Shown here: positions 7,777 to 16,160 of the stretch, in pieces | How positions within the stretch are numbered: position 1 is the stretch's first letter | How the letters are laid out: every line of letters starts with the position of its first letter | Origin: CAADGU01 sp964581605 | GTDB taxonomy: Bacteria; Chloroflexota; Anaerolineae; Promineifilales; Promineifilaceae | Direction: 5' to 3' | Length of the DNA: 38,045 nucleotides | Assembly (NCBI GenBank): GCA_964581605.1 | Contig: CAZOPF010000051.1 | Coordinates: 1-38,045, forward strand | The notes under the pieces: model-generated | The model's input: the letters and a program-made list of their open reading frames with translations, nothing else | Database searches by the model: none | Told to the model about the DNA's origin: nothing | Translations under genes and position numbers: made by a program

Positions 7777-9120
7777 ATGTTTGAGCAGAAACAAACTCCT
7801 TTGATTGTAGGCATATTGGCTTTTCTGTTGGTTTTGCTGGCAGTAGCCGTTGGCTGGCGGGTGGTGCGCGGCGATGACAGCCTGCTGCGCAATGTGGCGA
7901 TGGATATGGCCGAGATTACCCCCAATGCGGATGGTGATAGCGATGCCACCACGATCAGCTATCAATTGTCACGCAACGGCCGTGTCTCGATCTACTTTGA
8001 AAATGAAAACGGCGACCGCTTCTACTTCCGCCAGGAAAAGAAGCGCGGTGCGGGGGATTATCGCGTGGCTTTCAGCGGTGTGGTGGATGGTTTTTCCCTG
8101 CCCACTGACCAGGTGCAGGGGCAAATTCTTAGCCGTTTGTTGCCAGACGGCCGCTATACCTGGACGGTGGAAGCCTCTGACGAGCAGGGTGTTACTGAAC
8201 GCCAGCAAGGCCAATTGACGGTGCGGGCTGGCGACCCCGAACTGCCCGATATGCGTGATTTTTCGTTGGATAGAGCCACCTTTACCCCTAACCGCGATGG
8301 CATTGATGACCGGCTGAAAGTGCAATTTTTCCTCACCAAAGATGTGGCTGACGTGCGCGTCTTTTTGGTGATGCCAGATGGCTCTGAGCGGCCGGTTTTG
8401 GAATTTGAACAAGATGTGCCGTCTGGGTCGGCCGGCTGGCATTATTACGACTATGCCGGGGGGGTGGACGAAGGGGCCACGCCGCCGCCGGATGGCACAT
8501 ACCCCCTTGTGGCAATTGCCCGTGATGAAGAGGGGCAGGTGGTGCGGGTGGAAGATGAGCTGACGATTACCTATGGGGGTGTGCCCCGCGCCCACATTTT
8601 CCCGCCGCCCACGGGCGAGACGGTGACATGGGATGCCACGGCCGTAGCCATTTGTGACACCCTCCACTTCACCCTTACCGTGGAAAACTATGGCACCACC
8701 CCCATCCGCACCAGCGGCCCACCCCCCGGCACCGTTTATGACTCCGACTGGAATTACAATACGTTGGGCTGGTTTACCGAATCGGGCGCGTTTCGGGTAG
8801 GCATTGGCTTTGAAAACGAAATCACCAATTACCCTTATCGCTGGGCGGTGGGCAGCCCGGAGGATTTAACGGAGATTGACGGGCAGTATTACCTGATGCC
8901 TGGCGACCGGGCCGTTGTCACTGGCGGTATTCGCCTGACCAATGTGTTTGGCGAACGCAACCCGCAGCCGGTGTGGGCCGGCCTCATCCATGAGGATGTG
9001 GAGGTTTCCCAGTTTAATGCCCGTGTGGACCCGGCCGCCATTCAGGTGGATGTGCCGGACGAGAACAACATGCCCACCTGCGAACCCCGTGAATTGCCTG
9101 TGCGCCGTCTTGACCCTTGA
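7777..9120 (+). CDS. Membrane-anchored protein with FlgD-like Ig domains
   Basis: A 447-aa protein with one N-terminal span (about residues 8-26) and an extracytoplasmic part. Two FlgD/CHU_C-like Ig repeats are visible. The first starts EITPNADGDSDATTISYQLS (about 45-150). The second starts FTPNRDGIDDRLKVQFFL (about 168-265). The TPN.DG.DD pattern is a known Ca-binding-type loop in such domains. The C-terminal part (about 275-447) is a beta-rich domain with CDTLHFTLTVENYGTTPI, unlike anything firmly recognised. It probably acts outside the cell in adhesion or as a scaffold. The next gene encodes an anchored metalloprotease in the same direction, so both may be co-transcribed. Confidence 0.7.
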   Translation: MFEQKQTPLIVGILAFLLVLLAVAVGWRVVRGDDSLLRNVAMDMAEITPNADGDSDATTISYQLSRNGRVSIYFENENGDRFYFRQEKKRGAGDYRVAFSGVVDGFSLPTDQVQGQILSRLLPDGRYTWTVEASDEQGVTERQQGQLTVRAGDPELPDMRDFSLDRATFTPNRDGIDDRLKVQFFLTKDVADVRVFLVMPDGSERPVLEFEQDVPSGSAGWHYYDYAGGVDEGATPPPDGTYPLVAIARDEEGQVVRVEDELTITYGGVPRAHIFPPPTGETVTWDATAVAICDTLHFTLTVENYGTTPIRTSGPPPGTVYDSDWNYNTLGWFTESGAFRVGIGFENEITNYPYRWAVGSPEDLTEIDGQYYLMPGDRAVVTGGIRLTNVFGERNPQPVWAGLIHEDVEVSQFNARVDPAAIQVDVPDENNMPTCEPRELPVRRLDP

Positions 9121-9129
9121 TCTATCCTC

Positions 9130-9184
9130 GTGTAGCATCCAAACCATGCACGTGGCTGGTGGCAAGTTGCAGGTGGCAAGTTGC
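9130..9184. repeat. 55-bp sequence, first copy (left of gap)
   Basis: Identical base for base to 9285-9339 on the other side of the N gap. The inner part has the GTGGCTGGTGGCAAG and GTTGCAGGTGGCAAG words of the dispersed hairpin family. An exact 55-bp overlap at contig ends is what a de Bruijn assembly with k=55 leaves behind, so one copy may be artificial. Confidence 0.9.
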
Positions 9185-9284
9185 NNNNNNNNNNNNNNNN
9201 NNNNNNNNNNNNNNNNNNNNNNNNNNNNNNNNNNNNNNNNNNNNNNNNNNNNNNNNNNNNNNNNNNNNNNNNNNNNNNNNNNNN
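9185..9284. other. Assembly gap (100 N), probably artificial
   Basis: Flanked by exact 55-bp copies. If the contigs simply overlap, the real distance between the genes on either side is about 88 nt and no coding sequence is lost. If the repeat is truly tandem, a few more copies may be hidden. Confidence 0.9.
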
Positions 9285-9339
9285 GTGTAGCATCCAAACC
9301 ATGCACGTGGCTGGTGGCAAGTTGCAGGTGGCAAGTTGC
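9285..9339. repeat. 55-bp sequence, second copy (right of gap)
   Basis: Exact copy of 9130-9184. It ends 24 nt before the start codon of the metalloprotease gene. Confidence 0.9.
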
Positions 9340-9363
9340 TTTATTCCAAAGGGCCAAATTATT

Positions 9364-11232
9364 ATGCGATCAACCTCTTCTACCGCACTCATTCTGGCTT
9401 TGATCATGCTGCTTTTGGTGATGACGGCCGCATTTGTCTTTCTCTTTCAGGGCCGCCAGTCGCTTGCGGGGCAGCGGGATGATCTGGCAACGACCGTCAC
9501 CAATCTGGACATGACCCGCACCCAACTAGAGCTGGCTTTTCAATCGGTAGAAGCAACCCGGCTGGCCACAGGCGAGGAACTGGCCACGGCCATCGCCAAC
9601 TCCATCCTCTACGAGGAGCAATTGGTGGAAAGCCAACAGCAGGTAGACGCACTCACCGGACAGATGGATACACTCACTGGCGAACTGGCCGCCATCAGCA
9701 GCACCGCGGCCACCGAAAACAACGCTTTGCAGGAGATGGTGCCTACCGTGCAAATTGTTTCGCCGCTGGCGGGTACGGCCGTTGTTGTGGGTGAGCCACT
9801 GGATATCGTCTTTGCTGCTGCTGACCCCGCCGGTCTGACGACCATGAATTTGATAATCAATGGGGATTCGTTCAAAACCTATGATCCTGGGGACGCCACC
9901 CTGTACACGGCCCGCGAAACGTGGACGCCCACCGCGCCCGGCGCGGCCGAAATTGGCGTATTGGCGGTGAATGTACACGGCCGTGTGAGCAACCCCGTTT
10001 CTGTCACTCTCACCATTGTCCCGGCTGTGGCCCCGGACGCCGCCCTGAGCCAACTGACCGGCAACAGTGAGGCAGCCCTGCGTGCCGAAATAGAAAGCCG
10101 TGTTTCCGACATTCGTGGCCTGCCGCCCAAAAGCCCCGTTGTCACCACCCTGCTCACGGCCGATGAACTGCGCCAGCGTGTGGAAGATGATCTGCTGGCC
10201 GATTACACGGCAGAAGATGCCCAAAAAGACGTATGGGTGTATGCCGCCTTTGATTTTCTACCGCCCGATTTTGACCTCTACACCTTTAGCCGCAACCTGT
10301 ATAGCGAGCAAATTGCCGGTTTTTATGATCCCGAAACAGACGAATTTGTAGTAGTAAGCGATGATAAAGTGCTGGATGCCAATGAACAGCTAACCCATGC
10401 TCATGAGTATATGCACGCCTTACAAGACCAGCACTTCAACCTGGATTTGCTGGATGATGAGAGCCTGAGCGCCGATACACAGGCTGCCTTGCAAGGGCTG
10501 GCCGAAGGGGAGGCCGTCTTATTGCAATCTCACTACATGCAGGAAGGGTATGTGGATGTACTGGCCCTGATGAGCGAACTGGAAAACGTGGAAACGCCCG
10601 TGTTAGATGGCGCGCCGCCCGTGCTGGCAAACAGCCTGCTTTATCCTTATACGGCCGGATTGGCTTTTGCCCAGACTCTCTATGACCAGGATGGGTATGC
10701 GGCGTTGAATATGGCCTGGGCCAATTTGCCCCAATCCACCGAGCAGATTTTGCACCCGGAACGCTATCTGGCTGGAGACGCGCCGCAGCTTGTAACGCTG
10801 CCGCCGCTCACCGATACATTGGGCGCGGGTTGGTTATTGGCCGATGAGGATGTATTGGGCGAATTTATGCTGCGCGAATATCTGAGCCAGCAATTGAACC
10901 CGCAGCAGGTGGACACGGCCGTAACCGGTTGGGGCGGCGACCGTTTTGCCGTCTACACACATACCGACGATGGTTCATTAGCCCTGGTTTTACGACTGAT
11001 ATGGGATACAGACGAAGACGCCACCGAGTTTGCCGCTCTGTATCCTCATTACCCGGCCACTTTGTTTGATACGGCCAGCCAACTTCAAGGTAATGGGGGT
11101 GAATGTTGGCAAGGGCCAGCCGATGTCATTTGCCTTTTCCAGACAGGCCGGGAAACGCTCATTATCCGTGCCCCAGACCAGGAGACGGCCGTGCAACTGC
11201 GGAATGAGATTGGTAATCAGGCAAATGGGTAA
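9364..11232 (+). CDS. Membrane-anchored zinc metalloprotease (HEYMH)
   Basis: A 622-aa protein. An N-terminal span (about residues 7-28) is followed by a predicted coiled coil (about 35-120, rich in Gln, Leu and Glu heptads), then an Ig-like domain (about 130-225). A catalytic region carries HEYMH (His347, Glu348, His351), the HExxH zinc signature. A downstream GLAEGEA (about 378-384) is the likely source of the third ligand. The catalytic domain faces outside. No close named family was recognised; it resembles gluzincin-type proteases of Chloroflexota. ATG 9364 is used because the frame upstream runs into the gap repeat. No clear Shine-Dalgarno. A repeat of GTAATTGCG words starts at its stop codon. 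Confidence 0.75.
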   Translation: MRSTSSTALILALIMLLLVMTAAFVFLFQGRQSLAGQRDDLATTVTNLDMTRTQLELAFQSVEATRLATGEELATAIANSILYEEQLVESQQQVDALTGQMDTLTGELAAISSTAATENNALQEMVPTVQIVSPLAGTAVVVGEPLDIVFAAADPAGLTTMNLIINGDSFKTYDPGDATLYTARETWTPTAPGAAEIGVLAVNVHGRVSNPVSVTLTIVPAVAPDAALSQLTGNSEAALRAEIESRVSDIRGLPPKSPVVTTLLTADELRQRVEDDLLADYTAEDAQKDVWVYAAFDFLPPDFDLYTFSRNLYSEQIAGFYDPETDEFVVVSDDKVLDANEQLTHAHEYMHALQDQHFNLDLLDDESLSADTQAALQGLAEGEAVLLQSHYMQEGYVDVLALMSELENVETPVLDGAPPVLANSLLYPYTAGLAFAQTLYDQDGYAALNMAWANLPQSTEQILHPERYLAGDAPQLVTLPPLTDTLGAGWLLADEDVLGEFMLREYLSQQLNPQQVDTAVTGWGGDRFAVYTHTDDGSLALVLRLIWDTDEDATEFAALYPHYPATLFDTASQLQGNGGECWQGPADVICLFQTGRETLIIRAPDQETAVQLRNEIGNQANG

Positions 11233-11286
11233 TTGCGTAATTGCGTAATTGCGTAATTACACAGTTACCCAGTTACTCAATTACTT
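11229..11286. repeat. GTAATTG-type repeat hairpin
   Basis: Three GTAATTGC units are followed by GTAATTAC, then ACCCAGTTACTCAATTAC in the opposite sense, so the two halves can pair imperfectly. It starts over the stop codon of the metalloprotease gene and ends about 12 nt before the ATP-grasp start. Confidence 0.75.
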
Positions 11287-11298
11287 TTTCCCCCAACA

Positions 11299-12549
11299 AT
11301 GCCTGCTCCAGCCACCATCCTCCTTCTCACCACGCCTCACAGTTACCGGGTTGAGGCGTTTGTGGCGGCAGCGGGGCGGCTGGGTGTGCCTCTGTTGACG
11401 GCCGTAGACCTGCCCCCCCCGTTAGCCCAACAATGGCCCGGCAAAGTGGCGCTCGATTTCCGCCAGCCGGACACGGCCGTACAAACCATCCTCGATTTTG
11501 CCCAGACCACCCCATTGGCGGCCATCATGCCCGTAGATGATAGCGGCGTTCTCATTGCGGCCCGCGCCAGCCAGGCGTTGGGGCTGCCACACAATCAGCC
11601 GGAGGCGGCTATGGCAGCGCGAGACAAGCTGGTGATGCGCCAGCTTTTGCAAGCCGGGGGTGTGCCCACGCCCCCGTTTCACGGCTTTGCACTGGATGAG
11701 GAGATGGAAACGGTCACGGCCGTTGTGCGGTCCCCCATCGGTTTTCCATGCGTCGTCAAACCACGCACACTCAACGGCAGCCGGGGTGTGATTCGCGCCA
11801 ATGATACGGCTGAGTTGGCAACGGCCGTGCGCCGGGTGCAGCACCTTTTATCGTCCATTGGCGCGGACGGTTTTCTGGTGGAGCGGTATTTGCCGGGGGT
11901 GGAGGTGGCGTTGGAGGCGGTGTTGGATCACGGCCGTTTGCAACCTCTGGCCCTCTTTGACAAACCTGATCCCCTGGAAGGCCCCTACTTTGAGGAAACA
12001 ATTTACGTCACGCCGTCTCGTTTGCCGGTGGCCGTGCAGGCAGAAATTATCGAAATGGCGGCACGGGGCGCACGGGCCATTGGTCTGCAAACGGGCTCCG
12101 TCCATGCGGAACTGCGGGTGAATGAAGCAGGTGCGTGGATTGTGGAGGTTAACGGCCGTTCCATCGGTGGCCTTTGCTCCCAGACATTGCGTTTTGATAG
12201 GGGGCTGTCGTTGGAAGAGTTGCTATTGTGGCAGGTGTTGGGGCTGGATGTAGGCAGTTTGCATCGGGAAGCCCAGGCCAGTGGGGTGATGATGATCCCC
12301 ATTCCCCGCCCCGGCATTTTGCGCCGGGTAGAAGGGATGGAAGCAGCCCAGGCTGTGCCCGGCATTACCGAAATCACCATAACGGTGCCTGACCATCACC
12401 GGCTGGTGCCCTTGCCGGAAGGGGAAAGTTACCTGGGTTTCATTTTTGCGGCCGGGGCGACGCCTGAATTTGTGGAAGAGGCACTGCGGGTGGCACACGG
12501 CCGTTTGCAATTTGTGATTGATGAGGAAATTCCGTTGTTGATCCGCTAA
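11299..12549 (+). CDS. ATP-grasp domain protein (carboxylate-amine ligase type)
   Basis: A 416-aa cytosolic protein of the ATP-grasp superfamily, whose members join a carboxylate to an amine or other nucleophile using ATP. The N-terminal part (1-100) is a Rossmann-like pre-ATP domain. The ATP-grasp fold shows PCVVKPRTLNGSRGVI (about 152-167), the FLVERYLPGVEVALEAVL strand (about 193-210), and a metal-binding end HAELRVN ... WIVEVNGRSIGG (about 272-297). The C-terminal 100 residues form a biotin-carboxylase-C-like cap. The substrate is unknown. The ATG is preceded by CCCCCAACA, with no Shine-Dalgarno, just after a repeat. It is unrelated to its neighbours as far as can be seen. Confidence 0.85.
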   Translation: MPAPATILLLTTPHSYRVEAFVAAAGRLGVPLLTAVDLPPPLAQQWPGKVALDFRQPDTAVQTILDFAQTTPLAAIMPVDDSGVLIAARASQALGLPHNQPEAAMAARDKLVMRQLLQAGGVPTPPFHGFALDEEMETVTAVVRSPIGFPCVVKPRTLNGSRGVIRANDTAELATAVRRVQHLLSSIGADGFLVERYLPGVEVALEAVLDHGRLQPLALFDKPDPLEGPYFEETIYVTPSRLPVAVQAEIIEMAARGARAIGLQTGSVHAELRVNEAGAWIVEVNGRSIGGLCSQTLRFDRGLSLEELLLWQVLGLDVGSLHREAQASGVMMIPIPRPGILRRVEGMEAAQAVPGITEITITVPDHHRLVPLPEGESYLGFIFAAGATPEFVEEALRVAHGRLQFVIDEEIPLLIR

Positions 12550-12640
12550 GAACGCGAAGGGCGCGAAGGAGGAATGGGACGCGGATGAACGCGGATGACG
12601 CGGATTTTTATCCTGAAAATCCGCGAAAATCTCATAACTC
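12550..12640. repeat. ACGCGGAT-type repeat with hairpin
   Basis: Contains GCGAAGG words, then GGGACGCGGATGAACGCGGA, and a perfect 10-bp hairpin CGCGGATTTT (12599-12608)/AAAATCCGCG (12616-12625). A near copy of 12573-12605 lies inside the DUF2723 gene at 30305-30338. The hairpin has A/T at the loop side but no terminal T-run. Confidence 0.75.
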
Positions 12641-12667
12641 CGTGTTAATCCGCGTTCTATTTTCTTC

Positions 12668-12673
12668 TATAAT
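12668..12673 (+). promoter_or_regulatory. Possible -10 box upstream of the GH44 gene
   Basis: A perfect TATAAT ends 12 nt before the ATG. The hexamer 17 nt upstream (TTAATC, 12645-12650) is a weak -35. GGGAG at 12674-12678 could serve as ribosome binding site, but then transcription starting about 7 nt after the -10 would cut into it. The two readings compete. Confidence 0.35.
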
Positions 12674-12685
12674 GGGAGATCAATT

Positions 12686-14419
12686 ATGCGTATGAAAACG
12701 TTGGCTGGTTTGATTGTGGGCTGTTTGTTGGGGGTGGTTTTGTGGCAGGGGAGAGGAGAGGCGGCGGCACGGCCGTACACCACGCCGACGGGCGCACCTA
12801 CCGGCAATCTCACCCTCACCATCAACGCTTCCGCCGGGCAGCATCCCATTAGCCCACACATCTATGGCATCAACTTTGCTTCCGAGGAACTGGCCGCTGA
12901 CCTGGATCTGCCGGTGAACCGTTGGGGCGGCAATGCCACCAGCCTCTACAACTGGGAACTGGATGCTACCAACCTCGGTTCAGATTGGTACTTTGAAAAT
13001 TACCCCAACCAAAATCCCAATCCGGGCAATCTGCCTTTTGGCTCAGATTCGGATGAATTTGTGCAGCAAAATTTGAGCACGGGCACAGAAACGCTACTCA
13101 CCATTCCCATGACCGGCTGGGCGGCCAAAAGCCGGAATGTTTTGTGCGCCTTTAGCATTGCTACCTACGGCCCGCAGCAGGATCACGACCCCTGGTATCC
13201 TGATTGTGGCAACGGCCGTCATCCCAACGGTACATACATAACCGGCAACAACCCCAATGATGCCAGTATGCCCGTGGACGAAACCTTTGTGCAAGGGTGG
13301 ATCGGGCATCTGGTGGGGCAGTTTGGCACGGCCGCAAACGGTGGTGTGCAGTTCTATGCCCTGGACAACGAGCCGATGCTCTGGGATTACACCCACCGCG
13401 ACGTACACCCCGAACCCACCAGTTACGACGAAATGCGCGACCGTACCTACACCTATGCCGCCGCCATCAAAGAGGCCGACCCCACCGCGCAAACGTTAGG
13501 CCCGGTGCTGTATGGCTGGACGGCCTACTTTTATTCCGCGCTGGATTGGGCGGCCGGCGGGGCGTGGTGGAATAATCCTATAGACCGTCTGGCGCATGGC
13601 AATGTGCCTTTTACCGACTGGTATTTACAGCAAATGCAGGCGTATGAGCAGCAAAACGGGATACGCATTCTCGATTATCTCGACTTGCATTATTATCCGG
13701 CGGCCGATGGCGTCACCCTGGCCCCAGCCGGCGACGCCAATACCCAGGCCTTGCGGCTGCGCTCCACGCGCTCGCTGTGGGATGATACCTACATTGACGA
13801 AAGCTGGATCGGCCAATCTGGCTATCCGCCAGTGGAACTGATCCCCCGGATGCACGATTGGGTGGACACCCACTACCCCGGCACGAAGCTGGCGATTACC
13901 GAATATAACTGGGGCGCGTTGGACCACATCAACGGGGCGTTGGCGCAGGCCGATGTATTGGGCATTTTTGGCCGGGAAGGGCTGGATTTAGCCACGCTGT
14001 GGGCCGGGCCGGAGTTTGACGATCCTGGCGCGTTTGCCTTCCGCCTGTACCGCAACTATGACGGGCAGGGGGGTAAATTTGGCGACACGGCCGTCAGTGC
14101 CAGCAGCAGCGATCAGGCGCAGCTTTCGGTGTATGCTGCCCGTCGCACTGGTGATGGGGCGTTGACGGTGATTGTGATCAACAAGAGTGGGGCGGAGCAA
14201 ACGGCCGTCGTCAACATCGCGGGCTTCCCCCATACCGGCGTGGCGCAGGTCTTCCGTTACAGCCCGGCCAATCTAAACCAGATTGTGTCCCTGGCTAACC
14301 AGCCCATGAGTGGCGGCAGCTTCACGGCCACCTTCCCCACCAACTCGATGACCCTGTTTGTCCTGCCCTTTGCTTTTACGCCGACCGATTTTGTCTATCT
14401 GCCGGTGGTCGTGCGGTAA
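12686..14419 (+). CDS. Secreted glycoside hydrolase family 44 (endoglucanase/xyloglucanase)
   Basis: A 577-aa secreted enzyme predicted to cut internal beta-1,4-glucan bonds. A signal peptide (about 1-28) precedes the TIM-barrel. GH44 hallmarks seen: SPHIYGINFASEE, NRWGGNATSLYNWELDATN, ALDNEPMLWDYTHRDVHPEP with acid/base Glu229, and LAITEYNWGALDH with nucleophile Glu406. A C-terminal beta-sandwich (about 480-560) follows, as in other GH44 enzymes. The last residues, DFVYLPVVVR, resemble the tail of the C25 peptidase at 22910 and may be a surface-sorting signal. It stands alone; an upstream hairpin repeat separates it from the ATP-grasp gene. Confidence 0.93.
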   Translation: MRMKTLAGLIVGCLLGVVLWQGRGEAAARPYTTPTGAPTGNLTLTINASAGQHPISPHIYGINFASEELAADLDLPVNRWGGNATSLYNWELDATNLGSDWYFENYPNQNPNPGNLPFGSDSDEFVQQNLSTGTETLLTIPMTGWAAKSRNVLCAFSIATYGPQQDHDPWYPDCGNGRHPNGTYITGNNPNDASMPVDETFVQGWIGHLVGQFGTAANGGVQFYALDNEPMLWDYTHRDVHPEPTSYDEMRDRTYTYAAAIKEADPTAQTLGPVLYGWTAYFYSALDWAAGGAWWNNPIDRLAHGNVPFTDWYLQQMQAYEQQNGIRILDYLDLHYYPAADGVTLAPAGDANTQALRLRSTRSLWDDTYIDESWIGQSGYPPVELIPRMHDWVDTHYPGTKLAITEYNWGALDHINGALAQADVLGIFGREGLDLATLWAGPEFDDPGAFAFRLYRNYDGQGGKFGDTAVSASSSDQAQLSVYAARRTGDGALTVIVINKSGAEQTAVVNIAGFPHTGVAQVFRYSPANLNQIVSLANQPMSGGSFTATFPTNSMTLFVLPFAFTPTDFVYLPVVVR

Positions 14420-14435
14420 GCGGATGGGTGATGAT

Positions 14436-14660
14436 ATGAAACGAATCTGGATACCTTTGCAGACACAGTGGATTCTTGGGCTGTTGGTATGGCTATGGTG
14501 GGTGGTGGCCTGTCGTTCGGAGGGGGTGGTCACGGCCGTACCCCACCCCCGCTACTTCTCATCTTCCATTGTCTATTTGCCGGTGGGCACGGCCGTTTTC
14601 CCCAGGCGGCGTGGTTATGCTGTTCCTGAAATCAGCATTCCTTGTAAAATTCACCTATAA
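14436..14660 (+). CDS. Small putative lipoprotein with YLPV segment (doubtful)
   Basis: A 74-aa frame starting 16 nt after the GH44 stop. The N-terminus reads as a signal with a lipobox-like WVVAC (Cys26). The middle contains SSSIVYLPV, like the C-terminal tail of the upstream GH44 enzyme, but here about 26 residues follow it, part of them encoded by an ACGGCCGT motif. It may be a small surface lipoprotein, or a gene whose end was altered. No family recognised. Confidence 0.35.
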   Translation: MKRIWIPLQTQWILGLLVWLWWVVACRSEGVVTAVPHPRYFSSSIVYLPVGTAVFPRRRGYAVPEISIPCKIHL

Positions 14661-14673
14661 AGGAAACAAACCT

Positions 14674-14913
14674 ATGAGTGAGTTAGCCATACTACGACGA
14701 GACCACACCCTGGAATTACCCTCTGAAATAGCCTCTTACTTTCAACTGGCCGATAAATTTGTTATCTGGCGGGATGGTGACACGCTGCTCTTAAAGCGGG
14801 TGGCGTCTTCACCGTTGGATAAAGCGGCCGATTCCGCTGTTGATGAGGCTCTGTCCCTTGACGAAATCAACGAGATTGTTCACGAAGTTCGCCGTAGCCG
14901 GTCAACAAAGTAG
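14674..14913 (+). CDS. AbrB/MazE-like antitoxin
   Basis: A 79-aa protein. The N-terminal half (LRRDHTLELPSEIASYF, then FVIWRDGDTLLLKRV) has the beta-hairpin pattern of SpoVT/AbrB-type DNA-binding domains. The acidic C-terminal half (SLDEINEIVHEVRRSR) is typical of antitoxin tails that bind a PIN toxin. Ribosome binding site AAGGAAAC precedes ATG 14674. The partner gene 11 nt downstream begins as a PIN toxin but is truncated, so this antitoxin may be an orphan. Confidence 0.7.
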   Translation: MSELAILRRDHTLELPSEIASYFQLADKFVIWRDGDTLLLKRVASSPLDKAADSAVDEALSLDEINEIVHEVRRSRSTK

Positions 14914-14924
14914 GCGATTTATCC

Positions 14925-15053
14925 GTGCGTATTGTCATTGACACCAACATCTGGGTTTCCGGTTTGCTCTGGCGAGGCAAAGCCTGGACGCTCCTCAAAC
15001 GGGCCGAACAAGGTGAAATTGGAAATGGATCAGCAGCGTTTGCAGAGGCAAAA
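14925..15053 (+). pseudogene. Truncated PIN-domain toxin, in frame with next gene
   Basis: GTG start, then RIVIDTNIWVSGLLWRGKAW, which is the first strand and helix of a PIN-domain RNase with the first catalytic Asp (residue 6), as in COG1569-type toxins. After about 31 residues (KRAEQGEI) the PIN similarity stops; the remaining roughly 100 residues with the other acidic residues are missing. The frame continues through 12 unrelated residues into a nitroreductase-like protein ending at 15425. A deletion between about 15018 and 15050 best explains this. No RNase activity is expected. Confidence 0.75.
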
Positions 15054-15425
15054 ATGGATGAGCATATAGAAAAGGCCCTGAATCGGGACGATACGATTGA
15101 CATCACCACCATCGGGCGCAAAAGTGGACGGCCGCAGCGGGTGGAAATCTGGTTTAAGCGGGTCAACGGCCGTACCTACATCACCGGCACTCCTGGCCCC
15201 CGGGACTGGTATGCCAACCTGTTGGTGGAACCCCGCTTCACGTTCCATCTCAAACAATCCCTGCGGGCCGATTTACCGGCCTATGCCCGCCCCGTCCTGG
15301 ATGTGGACGAACGGCGGCAAATTTTATCTGCTCCCGCCATGGCCTGGTATCACAGCCAGGTCCGCGAATTAGAGGAGCTGGTAGCCGGGAGTCCATTGGT
15401 GGAAGTAACGTTTTCTACCGATTAG
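15054..15425 (+). CDS. Deazaflavin (F420)-dependent nitroreductase-like protein
   Basis: A 123-aa split beta-barrel protein of the F420-dependent nitroreductase (DUF385) type. Visible features are DITTIGRKSGRPQRVEIW (about 15-32), TYITGTPGPRDWYANLL (about 40-56) and FTFHLKQ. These form the cofactor-binding barrel in the family. Members reduce varied substrates with F420H2, but many are untested. The chosen ATG (residue 44 of the long frame) gives a family-like N-terminus (MDEHIEKALNRDDTID) after AGAGGCAAAA. Translation could instead start at the PIN GTG and give a 166-aa fusion. Its 3' end overlaps the convergent BI-1 gene by 11 nt. Confidence 0.78.
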   Translation: MDEHIEKALNRDDTIDITTIGRKSGRPQRVEIWFKRVNGRTYITGTPGPRDWYANLLVEPRFTFHLKQSLRADLPAYARPVLDVDERRQILSAPAMAWYHSQVRELEELVAGSPLVEVTFSTD

Positions 15426-16107
15426 CAGCACGCAACAGAAGCAGGAAGAGGTTTATGAAGTCCAGGTATAGTTTGAGCGCCCCTAAGACCATCAGCCCGC
15501 CACGCGCTGGATGATTGTCTAACTGTTGGGCCATAGCTTTGAGCGCGGCCGTATCCCAGGCTGTTAGCCCCACAAACAGGGCAATACCAAAAAAGTTTAG
15601 TGTCCAGTTAAAGTTGGAATCAGGCCAAAAAATCAGGCTAAAAATCCAGGCCAATGACCAGCCGCAGAGCAGCATAAACAAAATGCCACCTGTTTTTGCC
15701 AGATCAATTTTGATCACAAAACCAACGATGCTGGTGACCAGGAATGTCCCGGCCGTAATCCAGAAGACGGAAGCGATTTGCTGCTGGCTGTAGATGAGGA
15801 AAATGGTGGAAATGGTGAACCCGGTAAGGGCAGCATAAACAAAAAAGAGCAAAGCGGCCACACCAGGGTTCAGGCGCATCACCGATGCGCTGAGGGCTAC
15901 CACAATAAAAATCTGTAACAGGAACAGCCCCCAGCCAATCCACGGGTTGGTGCTGATGCGCCACAATAATTCCAGATTGGCGCCGACCCAGGTGGAAACG
16001 AGAGCGGTGATAACCAGCCCGGCGGCCATCAGCAGATAAACCTGGGCCATAAAACGGGCAACGCGGGTGTCGCTGACGGCGGCGGCTTGAACGGAATGGG
16101 CCATCAT
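15415..16107 (-). CDS. Bax inhibitor-1/YccA family membrane protein
   Basis: A 230-aa integral membrane protein with about seven spans. Family features seen: an N-terminal RVARFMAQVYLLMAAGLVIT segment, a central AALTGFTISTIFLIYS, and a C-terminal WDTAALKAM ... GALKLYLDFINLFLLLL. The conserved LYLDFINLF motif carries an Asp of the di-aspartyl pH sensor described for bacterial BI-1 homologues, which leak Ca2+ through the membrane. GGAGAAAA precedes the double ATG. It converges with the nitroreductase gene and is separated from the gene upstream by a terminator. Confidence 0.93.
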   Translation of the reverse strand: MMAHSVQAAAVSDTRVARFMAQVYLLMAAGLVITALVSTWVGANLELLWRISTNPWIGWGLFLLQIFIVVALSASVMRLNPGVAALLFFVYAALTGFTISTIFLIYSQQQIASVFWITAGTFLVTSIVGFVIKIDLAKTGGILFMLLCGWSLAWIFSLIFWPDSNFNWTLNFFGIALFVGLTAWDTAALKAMAQQLDNHPARGGLMVLGALKLYLDFINLFLLLLRAANR

Positions 16108-16160
16108 TTTTCTCCTTCAATTTTGGTTATTGGCCGTATTGACTAACGGCCGTCTCACAT

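Noticed and set aside
9181..9363. N-terminal extension of the metalloprotease through the N gap
   Set aside because: The frame is open only because Ns are unreadable; the repeat sequence in it is non-coding elsewhere, and the span-containing start at 9364 is natural.
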